64,000 nt of DNA, taken from NCBI RefSeq assembly GCF_017744155.1, contig NZ_JAGHQT010000001.1, positions 124,001-188,000 of the forward strand, written 5' to 3'. Under the pieces are notes generated by a model, which was given only the letters and a program-made list of their open reading frames with translations, was not told the origin of the DNA and did not search any database. Position numbers and translations under genes: made by a program. Origin of the DNA: Endozoicomonas sp. G2_1. Its GTDB lineage: Bacteria > Pseudomonadota > Gammaproteobacteria > Enterobacterales > Alteromonadaceae. Of the stretch, positions 45,751 to 53,710 are shown piece by piece (position 1 is the first letter of the stretch; every line of letters begins with the position of its first letter).

Positions 45751-45786
45751 TCACTAAAAAAGCCAGTGGTAATAACCACTGGCTTT
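45751..45786. terminator. Terminator between convergent genes
   Basis: A perfect 12-bp stem AAAGCCAGTGGT / ACCACTGGCTTT (4-base loop) is followed by TTTTTT on the minus strand, serving the DUF3192 gene. It may also end the GH3 operon transcript. Confidence 0.82.
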
Positions 45787-45824
45787 GCGTTAAATCACAT
45801 TTTTTCCTTAAAAGCGTAAAGCTG

Positions 45825-46199
45825 TTAGCCTCTTGCGAACTCTTCGCCAGCGCCAATGCTCACTAACTCACCATTAACAAACTTTAAGTAAGTACATTCG
45901 TCTTTGGTGGTTAAGTCGTCTTTGTGAACGCGGTGAGTGCGATAAAACAATACTTTGACCAAATCGTCGCCCTCTTTAAAGGTTTCGTTAAAGTCTGCAA
46001 CACCTAAACGGTTTTGGGTATCGGCAAAACTGCTGCCCAAGCTAATTTTGCTGATCGCTTGGCGGTTTTTGTAAGCGCGATCGTGATCGTTATAACTGTA
46101 GTGACCGCGCTCGTCATCACCACCAACAGCGATAACACAGCCAGTTAAACCAGTGACTAATGGCAATGCGACTAAACTCGCTAATAAAACTTTTTTCAT
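45825..46199 (-). CDS. DUF3192 lipoprotein
   Basis: The start at 46199 has GGGAG upstream (frame open to 46214) and gives a lipoprotein signal ending in LTGC. The 124-residue product has the DUF3192 core: ISKISLGSSFADTQNRLGVADFNETF, VLFYRTHRVHKDDLTTKDECTYLKFVNGELVSIG. A second member of the family is encoded at 59822-60202. The function is unknown. It has its own terminator and is probably monocistronic. Confidence 0.82.
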   Translation of the reverse strand: MKKVLLASLVALPLVTGLTGCVIAVGGDDERGHYSYNDHDRAYKNRQAISKISLGSSFADTQNRLGVADFNETFKEGDDLVKVLFYRTHRVHKDDLTTKDECTYLKFVNGELVSIGAGEEFARG

Positions 46200-46391
46200 G
46201 ATGAACTCCCTCAATGAATATTTTTATCTAAAACAATTAGTTGAAACTTGCTTTTGAAATAGCAAAAGCCAAACCAAAAACATAAACAATTGAATTTATT
46301 AAAATAATTTTGGATTCAGTTAATTTTATCGAGACAAGCTTAGTTGAAAGCGCTAATATCTAGTTAATTTCAAAAAAGGTTTTTAAGCAAA

Positions 46392-46736
46392 ATGACCACC
46401 AATGAGCAAATTTTCATCATAGCAAACCAGCTTGCCAACCAAGGTAAAAAGCCAACGGTTGCTTTAGTAAAAACAAAACTGACGGAACCGACTCCACTGC
46501 CCGTAATAATTAAGACCTTGAAAGTTTGGCAACACGAACCTGACTTTGTTGCGCCTGCCAAAGGCAATAATGAGTTAACCAATGAATATAAAGCGCTCAA
46601 TAGTGACCAAGCGCAATTACAGCAATTAATCGATCAAGCGGTTAACGATAAAATTACGGAACTGATCACGCCATTACAGCGTGAAATTGATGAACTAAAA
46701 GTTGTAATTTCAGGTCTTAGTAAGTCGCTCAAATAA
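46392..46736 (+). CDS. KfrA-like DNA-binding protein
   Basis: The 114-residue product begins with a KfrA_N-like helical DNA-binding domain (EQIFIIANQLANQGKKPTVALVKTKL...LPVIIKTLKVW) and ends in a coiled-coil segment (ITPLQREIDELKVVISGLSKSL). Chromosomal copies of this small type occur in Alteromonadales without assigned role. It probably binds DNA as an oligomer. It stands alone, 62 bp before the ridA-like gene. Confidence 0.7.
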   Translation: MTTNEQIFIIANQLANQGKKPTVALVKTKLTEPTPLPVIIKTLKVWQHEPDFVAPAKGNNELTNEYKALNSDQAQLQQLIDQAVNDKITELITPLQREIDELKVVISGLSKSLK

Positions 46737-46798
46737 CGAGTACGTTAGGCAAAACAATCAACTCTAGCCCAAACAAAATCACAATAAAGAAGGCAGCT

Positions 46799-47260
46799 AT
46801 GAAAACACTTAAGCAACTCTCAATGACGTTACTGGCAACATCGGTATTAGCACTTAGCTCGCTCGGCAGTGCATCGGCTGAGCAAGTGACATTTCTCAAT
46901 AAAGGCAGTAAAAGTACTTCACCTTTTTCTGAAGCAGTTAAAGTGGGGGACACTTTATATCTTGCTGGTAAACTCGGCGTTGATCCAAGTACCGGAAAAT
47001 TGCCTGCGGGTGGTATTAAAGCCGAAGCAGATCAGGCGCTAAAAAATATTAAGCAAACCTTAAATAAATACGATTATCAAATGAGTGATGTCGTCAAATG
47101 CATGGTGATACTGGACGATATGAAAGACTTTGCAGACTTAAACCAAGTTTACCGCAGTCACTTTACTGTGCCCTATCCAGCCAGAACAACTTTTGCGGCA
47201 AGTGGCCTCGCCATTGGTGCAAAAGTTGAAATAGAATGCACTGCGGTTAAGAAAAGTTAG
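46799..47260 (+). CDS. Exported RidA-family protein
   Basis: The 153-residue product carries a signal peptide (MKTLKQLSMTLLATSVLALSS, cleavage after SASA) followed by a full RidA/YjgF domain (VKVGDTLYLAGKLGVDPSTG, QALKNIKQTLNKYDYQMSDVVKCMVIL, YRSHFTVPYPARTTFAAS, VEIECTAV). The Arg of PYPART and the Glu near the end fit the deaminase site of RidA. Cytoplasmic RidA hydrolyses reactive enamines/imines; the substrate of a periplasmic form is unknown. A dyad ACTGTCAG...CTGACAGT lies about 40 bp after the stop. Confidence 0.85.
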   Translation: MKTLKQLSMTLLATSVLALSSLGSASAEQVTFLNKGSKSTSPFSEAVKVGDTLYLAGKLGVDPSTGKLPAGGIKAEADQALKNIKQTLNKYDYQMSDVVKCMVILDDMKDFADLNQVYRSHFTVPYPARTTFAASGLAIGAKVEIECTAVKKS

Positions 47261-47370
47261 AACAACGCATCAACTCGCACAAAATATAGTTAAATCAAAC
47301 TGTCAGGTTTGATTAGTAATACTCTAGCAAATCTGACAGTCTTATATATGACGTTTACTGACTATTATAC

Positions 47371-48279
47371 TTAGCTTATCTTTCTGTATTCGACAGGACT
47401 TAACCCAACTTTTGATTTAAATAACTTGCTGAAGTGCTGCGGATATTCAAAGCCCAAGCCATATGCAATTTGGCTTATTTGATCATCTGTGGCCAGTAAC
47501 TGGTTTTTTGCTCTTTCTAGTAAATAATCTTGTAGATACTGTTGAGCATGACGCCCTGTTGCATTTTTCAACATGTCACTTAAATATGAAGAAGACATAT
47601 TCATTAGCTCGCTAAAGTATTTAACGGTAGGTAAGCCTAGTTCGAGTGACTTTTCTTGGTCAAAGTAGTCTTTTAGATGGTTGTCCAACTTTGCTAACAT
47701 ATCGAGATTATGATTGGCGCGAACGTAAAACTGTCTGTCGTAAAAACGGGTGCAATAGTCCAGAATTAATTCAATATTCGACACAATCAGCTTTTGCGTG
47801 TGTTTATCGATATTGTTGCAGTACTCTTTTTCAATTTGACTAATTAGCTCTTGTAGAACTTTTTTTTCATCTTCTGAAACATGCAATGCTTCATGTGTTT
47901 CGTATGAAAAAAAGGAGTATTGCTCAATATTTTTTCCAACATCAAAGCGTCGAATTAAATCGGGGTGAAACAGTAATACCCAGCCTGTTTCTCCTTCCAT
48001 TTCTTCGGTTTCAGCATAACTTTGAGCTTGACCAGGCTTACTAAAAACCAAGCTACCTTGCTCAAAGTCGTAACTATTACGGCCATAGATAATTTCGCCT
48101 TTTATACCCGCTTTAAACGCTACCTGATAAAAGCCATATATATAGGTATGATCGCCATAGTCATAACCTGTCACAGCCTTGTCAATTTCAATAACTGAAA
48201 CAAGTGGATGCTTTGGTGATGGTAAACCAAGTGCCTGATGTACCTCAGATATAGTTGATATATGAACAATATTTTTCAT
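47371..48279 (-). CDS. AraC-family transcriptional regulator
   Basis: The start at 48279 fits the family's usual N-terminus (MKNIVHISTISEVHQALGLP) and has AGGA just upstream; the frame is open to 48309. The 302-residue product has an N-terminal cupin-type sensor region and a C-terminal pair of helix-turn-helix motifs (YFSELMNMSSSYLSDMLKNATG, DQISQIAYGLGFEYPQHFSKLFKSKVG). The SRPBCC gene lies immediately upstream on the same strand, and a hydrolase/SDR pair is divergent. It probably regulates that block. Confidence 0.88.
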   Translation of the reverse strand: MKNIVHISTISEVHQALGLPSPKHPLVSVIEIDKAVTGYDYGDHTYIYGFYQVAFKAGIKGEIIYGRNSYDFEQGSLVFSKPGQAQSYAETEEMEGETGWVLLFHPDLIRRFDVGKNIEQYSFFSYETHEALHVSEDEKKVLQELISQIEKEYCNNIDKHTQKLIVSNIELILDYCTRFYDRQFYVRANHNLDMLAKLDNHLKDYFDQEKSLELGLPTVKYFSELMNMSSSYLSDMLKNATGRHAQQYLQDYLLERAKNQLLATDDQISQIAYGLGFEYPQHFSKLFKSKVGLSPVEYRKIS

Positions 48280-48310
48280 CTGTCCTGCACTTTTGACTAG
48301 GTTATACATT

Positions 48311-48793
48311 TCAGTTTAACTCATTAACTCGGGTTTTTAATGCTTGGGCAAGTTTTTTGTATTGTTCAGCAATTTGGCTCTCATCCCAAAAATGAACATA
48401 GGCACCAGTGTACTCTTCATAAATAGTCACTTTCGTGCCTTGTTCTACTTCAGTAAGAGTGTAAGTATGATCAAATGTAATGACGCCCCAAAGACCACCA
48501 GATTGATTAATCAATTTGTTAGGAACAATCTTGTTTACACTTGCGGAAATAGTTGCTGATTTATTTTCTGCTTCAGTCACTTGGTAGCTCACCTTACCAC
48601 CCTGTTTGAACTCGCCGTCTAGAACCACAAATACTGGATTCCACTGGGGATATGACTCAAGATCCGTTAGAACTTGCCATACGACTTCTGGTTCAGATGA
48701 GATGATTATTTCAGCTTTGACTGACTTGTGGCCTAGTAAAGCGCTAACAGAAAGCGCGATTTCAAATAAGCCGGCAATAGGTGTGATTGGCAT
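48311..48793 (-). CDS. SRPBCC (polyketide cyclase/START-like) family protein
   Basis: The 160-residue product has the SRPBCC pattern: KAEIIISSEPEVVWQVLTDLESYPQWNPVF, GGKVSYQV, a closing helix AEQYKKLAQALKTRVNEL. AGAGG precedes the ATG. The fold binds small hydrophobic ligands or has cyclase/hydrolase activity; the ligand is unknown. It is adjacent to the AraC regulator and probably cotranscribed. Confidence 0.82.
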   Translation of the reverse strand: MPITPIAGLFEIALSVSALLGHKSVKAEIIISSEPEVVWQVLTDLESYPQWNPVFVVLDGEFKQGGKVSYQVTEAENKSATISASVNKIVPNKLINQSGGLWGVITFDHTYTLTEVEQGTKVTIYEEYTGAYVHFWDESQIAEQYKKLAQALKTRVNELN

Positions 48794-49058
48794 AGTTTCT
48801 ACCTCTTCAAGTTAACTCGATGTAGGCAGTATATTTTTGTCTCTAATAAGTTGCGTATACATATTCTACTTACACGTATACATTCTTATAAGTGACTGTA
48901 AATTATAAGTTATTTATCATTAAATGGTCGACTTATTAAAATGTATAATTTTTTTCTGAATATGTTTAAGTCGATTTTTTAAACAAATTATAAACTGCAT
49001 CCATCTTAACAAACGCACACCATCCTAATGATGGGTGAAGTCGATGATGGAGTTATTT

Positions 49059-49955
49059 ATGATCTCAGAATTTCTAATGGGTAAAGTGGCAAAAGTGATT
49101 GCTCAAGTACCGAGAACCCCTATCTTAAGAAGACCAGACGAGTATGGGATGGAGTACGAAGATGTTTCATTTCCAGCTGAAGATGGCGTTAATTTAGAAG
49201 GTTGGTTTATACCTGCTAAAGTCGAGTCTAATAAAGTTGTGATTTGTAATCACTTCTCATCGGGCAATAGATACGGCTATGCAGGCCATATTAAACCTTG
49301 GAAAAATGCCGGTGGGTTTGAAGTAAACTTTTTACCTAAATACAAAGCGTTACATGAAGCAGGTTATAACATCTTAGCTTATGACTTAAGAAATCATGGT
49401 TTCAGTGCGCCTTCACAAAATGGCGGTTATAACCCTAAGTTTTTCGAATATAAAGACGTGTTGGGTTCTTTGGAGTTTATTAAAGGCCGTGCAACGACCA
49501 AGAGCATGGATGTTTACCTTCATAGTATGTGTTTAGGTGCCAATGCAACGTTAGTGGCGATGAATAAAAAGCCTGAAGCTTTCAAAGATATTAAAGCCAT
49601 GATGCTGGTACAGCCAATTTCTGGCGAAGCGCTTATCCGGCGCCTGAGTAAAAATATGTGGCTAGGAGAAAAAGGCTACAGAGCATTTGAGCAAAAATAC
49701 CGAGAAATTTGGGGTTATCAAATTGAAGACTCTTCGCCAATTATTGATGCCGCAGTCGTACAAATTCCAACGCTAGTAACGCAGGTAAAAGATGATTCAT
49801 TTACCTTTTCAGATGATGTTCAACAAATATTTAATGCTATTCCAGCAGAGCAAAAGAAGTTGTATTGGATAGAAGGCACTAAGCAACGTTTTAGAGGTTA
49901 TACCTATCACGCCGAAAATCCTAAGCAAATGGTTGATTGGTACGGTCAATTTTAA
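49059..49955 (+). CDS. Alpha/beta-hydrolase
   Basis: The start at 49059 has GGAG at a good distance; the frame opens at a GTG at 49035. The 298-residue product has the hydrolase core (EDVSFPAEDGVNLEGWFIPA, YNILAYDLRNHGFSAP, VYLHSMCLGANATLVAM, PTLVTQVKDDSFTF). The nucleophile elbow reads SMCLG rather than GxSxG, so a Cys may serve as nucleophile, as in dienelactone hydrolases. That is an inference. It precedes an SDR gene by 52 bp, forming a probable two-gene operon divergent from AraC/SRPBCC. Confidence 0.78.
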   Translation: MISEFLMGKVAKVIAQVPRTPILRRPDEYGMEYEDVSFPAEDGVNLEGWFIPAKVESNKVVICNHFSSGNRYGYAGHIKPWKNAGGFEVNFLPKYKALHEAGYNILAYDLRNHGFSAPSQNGGYNPKFFEYKDVLGSLEFIKGRATTKSMDVYLHSMCLGANATLVAMNKKPEAFKDIKAMMLVQPISGEALIRRLSKNMWLGEKGYRAFEQKYREIWGYQIEDSSPIIDAAVVQIPTLVTQVKDDSFTFSDDVQQIFNAIPAEQKKLYWIEGTKQRFRGYTYHAENPKQMVDWYGQF

Positions 49956-50007
49956 TTGCCGTAACCATTTTGAATTCAAACAAGGTTAAAACGCTTAGAG
50001 AGATATT

Positions 50008-50835
50008 ATGAACAAAAAACAAATTGTGCTTATCACAGGTGCATCGTCAGGCATTGGCAAAGAAACGGCAAAAACACTAACTAAATCTGGCTTTAAGGTA
50101 TATGCAGTGGCACGCCGAGTAGAGCAAATGATTGATTTAGCTGAGCTCGGCGGTTTTCCTTTGGGCATGGATATAACCAAGGAAGAAGACATAAATAAGG
50201 TTGTGGACCACATTATTAAGTTAGAAGGTCACATAGATATTTTAATTAACAACGCAGGCTATGCTACTCAAGGGCCAGTTGAGCAAGTACCTATTGGCGA
50301 AGCTAGACGTATGTTCGAAGTCAATCTATTTGGTTTGGGTATGTTAACTCAGAAAGTGTTGCCAAGTATGAGAGAGCGAAAGTCTGGCAAGATCATCAAT
50401 ATCTCGTCAGGTGCAGGCAAGGTTTACTTTACAATGGGCGCTTGGTACGTTTCGTCTAAACATGCACTGGAAGGTTGGAGCGATAGCCTTCGTGTCGAGC
50501 TTAAGCCTTTTAATATTGATGTTGTCATTATTGAACCTGGAGCAATATCAACTGAGTTTAATGATGTATCAATCAACCCACTCGCAGAACAATATGGAAA
50601 TGGTCCTTATAGCGCAATGGTCAATTCGTTAGTTGATTTTTCACGAGATGCTGAAAAAGACAACAAAAACAGTTCGCCACCATCAGTGATCACAAATATT
50701 GTATTAAAGGCTATTCGAGCTAAGCGACCTAAACCACGATATGCGGGTGGCGCTATGGTTAAACCTATCATGTTTATTAGAAAATGGGGCGGCGATCGCT
50801 TGTATGATTGGATCATTACGAGAATGGTTAAGTAA
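50008..50835 (+). CDS. Short-chain dehydrogenase/reductase
   Basis: The 275-residue product has the SDR cofactor motif TGASSGIG, the NNAG motif, the Ser of NISSGAGK and the YxxxK active site (YVSSK). It binds NAD(H) or NADP(H). The C-terminus is longer than in many classical SDRs. Its role with the hydrolase is unknown; hydroxy-ester or lipid-like substrates are plausible. Confidence 0.9.
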   Translation: MNKKQIVLITGASSGIGKETAKTLTKSGFKVYAVARRVEQMIDLAELGGFPLGMDITKEEDINKVVDHIIKLEGHIDILINNAGYATQGPVEQVPIGEARRMFEVNLFGLGMLTQKVLPSMRERKSGKIINISSGAGKVYFTMGAWYVSSKHALEGWSDSLRVELKPFNIDVVIIEPGAISTEFNDVSINPLAEQYGNGPYSAMVNSLVDFSRDAEKDNKNSSPPSVITNIVLKAIRAKRPKPRYAGGAMVKPIMFIRKWGGDRLYDWIITRMVK

Positions 50836-50896
50836 ACTCTAATTTATCTGGATTTAGCTTTTAGGGTTCCGTAATTCAAAGTAAAGATGACGGTAT

Positions 50897-50925
50897 ATGT
50901 TCCTTTCAGTTTTGGCGAGGAACAT
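50897..50925. repeat. Inverted repeat downstream of the SDR gene
   Basis: ATGTTCCT and AGGAACAT are perfect 8-bp arms with a 13-base spacer. No T-tract follows, so function is unclear. Confidence 0.35.
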
Positions 50926-51072
50926 TGTCTCAAGATATTTTGTTCACTTACATACCAGTATTTTTGGTAAGTGCTATACCAACCCACATAAACAGTAAAT
51001 CCACCAATGAGCTAGACGAAAGGTTTTGTTCTCCAAATATCCCTATGAGTAATGTGAAACTATTTACGCTTG

Positions 51073-51999
51073 TTACGCTTGCTCTTCCGCGACGACACTC
51101 GATTCAACCAGTTTTGAAAACTCAGGATGCTCTTTTAAGTTTTCAAAATACGACTCAATAGGCAACTCTGATTGCAGCGATTGCGACAATTCTATTGCCT
51201 TTTTAATATCAGCAACCGCTTCATTTTCAAAACCGAGCTTGGCTTGGGCACAGCCTTTTTGCCAATAAGCCAATGCGTAATCACTGTCGTTTTCTATGGC
51301 TTGGTTAGCGAGCGATAGTGCCCATGAGTCTTCGTCTAAATCGAGTAAAGTGTCAGCCTTGTAGGTAAGCGCTTCAACGTCGTTGGGATTTACATCTAAA
51401 ATTTGGTCGTAAATCTTAATTTTCTCGTGTTCACTCTTTTCCAGCCCTGCCCTCATCCACAATGAGTGAATCAGTGCATTATCGGAGATATTTTGTTGAG
51501 CGGCGACGATTTGATCTGAGCGCTCTTTTAACGCTAATTCAATTGCATTGAGCCTTTTTTCATACTCTTGGGTCATACGCTCAAGTCGCTGTTCAGTCAC
51601 TGACACTAAGTTGTCCTTAATATCCTTGAGGGACTTCCAGCCCAATAACACCAGAAGCGTTGCAACCGTAGTGATGATGTAAAAAACGTTATTAGTGGTG
51701 TCGGCTGTGTAGCGGATTGCGCGATCAGAAACATCTAAGCGCGCATTGGTGACTTTATCCGTTAATTCGGCGCGCATCGCTTGCTGATCTTGGCGTAACT
51801 GTTTTAATTCATCGAGAATATAACGCTCAATAAATGGCTTGTAGAGCGGTTTATCGATATTGAGTTCAGACGCCTTAGCTTGTGATTCAGTCCCGGCCGT
51901 TTGGTTTGCTGAATCACCTGTTTGTGCAGTGCAAAAACCAGAAAAAGCTAGCGTAGACACCAATAACGTCGATAACAACAATCTCGTATTAAAATTCAT
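51073..51999 (-). CDS. TPR-repeat protein with coiled coil and membrane helix
   Basis: The 308-residue product has a signal-like N-terminus (LLLSTLLVSTLAFSGFC). It then has a long helical segment, a membrane helix (VFYIITTVATLLVLLGW, about 104-120), a coiled coil (LEKSEHEKIKIYD nearby) and TPR units (NDVEALTYKADTLLDLDEDSWALSLANQA, DYALAYWQKGCAQAKLGFENEAVADIKKAIEL). GGAG precedes the ATG. TPR repeats usually bind partner proteins. Its partner is unknown. Confidence 0.72.
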   Translation of the reverse strand: MNFNTRLLLSTLLVSTLAFSGFCTAQTGDSANQTAGTESQAKASELNIDKPLYKPFIERYILDELKQLRQDQQAMRAELTDKVTNARLDVSDRAIRYTADTTNNVFYIITTVATLLVLLGWKSLKDIKDNLVSVTEQRLERMTQEYEKRLNAIELALKERSDQIVAAQQNISDNALIHSLWMRAGLEKSEHEKIKIYDQILDVNPNDVEALTYKADTLLDLDEDSWALSLANQAIENDSDYALAYWQKGCAQAKLGFENEAVADIKKAIELSQSLQSELPIESYFENLKEHPEFSKLVESSVVAEEQA

Positions 52000-52080
52000 C
52001 TCTCACTCCATTTTATCAATCAAACAATTATTCAATCGAGTATTCACATCACCATTCGAGATTAGCATTAAACATTTGAA

Positions 52081-52638
52081 TTAAACCACGGGCGTTAACT
52101 GTTCAATAAACTCGGCCAATGAATCAGCTAATTTCCTGCTTGGCTCTCGACCCACCTGTTCAACAAATACTTCACCGGTTTCATTATTAAGGACAAGAAT
52201 ATTATCTTCTTCATCGGTTACCGCAAAAAATAGCGAAACTTGTTGTTTTAGTCGGCGTTTCATCACCGTATGACCGATGATATTTTCTTGCAAACGGGCT
52301 AAGTCATCTTTACTCCAAATAAATAACAACTCTAAGCCGCCGTGCTCACACGTGGCCGCTAAACTTTCGCTGTAAATACTAGTGAAGTAGGCTTTAAAGT
52401 CTTGATGAAGTTCCATTTCAAGTGCTTGTTCTACGTTGTCAAAACTGAGACCGTCATTCACTTCAACCGGCTGCCAAAAATCGTTATCTTTATCTTGTTG
52501 CCCTTGTAAACAAGGCGATGGCCAATCTGTGTCGCGCTCAATGGTTGGCAATTGGCCGTGCTTTTCACGGTGTGCCAACGTGTACTGGTTAGCAAATTGC
52601 AGTAGTGCTTGTTTAACTTGCTGAGCTGAAGATTTCAT
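52081..52638 (-). CDS. syd: SecY-interacting protein Syd
   Basis: The start at 52638 removes a non-coding-looking extension to 52677. The 185-residue product has the Syd pattern: LPTIERDTDWPSPCLQG, YFTSIYSESLAATCEHGGLELLF, EVFVEQVGREPSRKLADSLAEFIEQL. Syd binds cytoplasmic loops of SecY and helps quality control of the translocon in E. coli. It is divergent from queF, as in other Alteromonadales and vibrios. Confidence 0.93.
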   Translation of the reverse strand: MKSSAQQVKQALLQFANQYTLAHREKHGQLPTIERDTDWPSPCLQGQQDKDNDFWQPVEVNDGLSFDNVEQALEMELHQDFKAYFTSIYSESLAATCEHGGLELLFIWSKDDLARLQENIIGHTVMKRRLKQQVSLFFAVTDEEDNILVLNNETGEVFVEQVGREPSRKLADSLAEFIEQLTPVV

Positions 52639-52703
52639 CGAGAGGTGTTTTCCTATAAAATAGTAACCGTTTATCAATTACTATTAATTAATTGCCAAAA
52701 AAT

Positions 52704-53567
52704 ATGTCTACATATCAAGGGGCTGAAGCCCTTAAGTCTTTGACCTTAGGCCAAACAACCGAATATAGCAGCGAATATAACCCAAAATTACTTCAAGCAG
52801 TACCCCGCAGTTTAAATCGTGACGACTTAGCGTTAAGTAACGATAACTTACCTTTTTATGGCGAAGATGTTTGGTACGGTTATGAGCTTTCTTGGTTAAC
52901 GCCGTCGGGCAAGCCAGTTGTGGCGGTAGCAGAGTTTCGCTTCCCGTGCAGCAGTGTCAATATTGTTGAGTCTAAGTCATTTAAGCTCTATTTAAACAGC
53001 TTTAACCAGTCGCGCTTTGATTCTTGGCAACAAGTTCAAGAAACACTGATTAGCGATTTATCAGCGCTTGTTGAAGCGCCGGCACAAGTGACTTTATCAA
53101 AAGTAGACGATTGCCCTGCGCTCGTCATAGCAGCGCTCGAAGGGCAATGCATTGACGATATTGATATCACTATTGACGACTACCAGTTCAATCCTGAACA
53201 TTTGGCTGAGAGTGCGCCTTCACAAAGCGAGCAAGATAATGCGGTTGTTGAACAAACACTGGTTAGCCATTTGTTAAAGTCTAACTGTTTAATCACCAAC
53301 CAGCCGGATTGGGCCAGCGTGTATATCAGTTATCGCGGCACAGAAATCAATCAACAAGCGCTGCTTAAGTATTTGATCTCATTTAGACAGCACAACGAAT
53401 TTCACGAACAGTGTGTTGAACGAATCTTTTGTGATATTCAAAAGTATTGCCAACCACAACAACTAACTGTATACGCCCGTTATACCAGACGCGGTGGTTT
53501 AGATATTAACCCGTTTCGCTCAACGGAAAATATCAGCGCGCCAAATGCCAGAGGCTTGCGCCAGTAA
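52704..53567 (+). CDS. queF: NADPH-dependent 7-cyano-7-deazaguanine reductase
   Basis: The 287-residue product (start ATG at 52704) is the long YqfO-like/QueF form of gammaproteobacteria. It has the QueF motif [18 protein letters not shown] in the N-terminal half and the catalytic Cys in [18 protein letters not shown] in the C-terminal half. It reduces preQ0 to preQ1 in queuosine biosynthesis. It is divergent from syd. Confidence 0.95.
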   Translation: MSTYQGAEALKSLTLGQTTEYSSEYNPKLLQAVPRSLNRDDLALSNDNLPFYGEDVWYGYELSWLTPSGKPVVAVAEFRFPCSSVNIVESKSFKLYLNSFNQSRFDSWQQVQETLISDLSALVEAPAQVTLSKVDDCPALVIAALEGQCIDDIDITIDDYQFNPEHLAESAPSQSEQDNAVVEQTLVSHLLKSNCLITNQPDWASVYISYRGTEINQQALLKYLISFRQHNEFHEQCVERIFCDIQKYCQPQQLTVYARYTRRGGLDINPFRSTENISAPNARGLRQ

Positions 53568-53603
53568 TTTACACCTAGTTTCTGTAGTAAAAGTATCGGC
53601 AAT

Positions 53604-53652
53604 AAAAAAAGAGGTCTTACTAGATTGCTAGTAACGAACCTCTTTTTTTATT
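53604..53652. terminator. Bidirectional terminator between queF and the M61 gene
   Basis: GAGGT...TTACTAG-ATTG-CTAGTAA...ACCTC forms a bulged stem flanked by AAAAAAA on the left and TTTTTTT on the right, so it can end transcripts from both sides. Confidence 0.82.
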
Positions 53653-53710
53653 TGTGCTTTGCTACATGATACCGCCGAAGCTCGGCGATATCTTATTTTG
53701 TCGCTATCCG

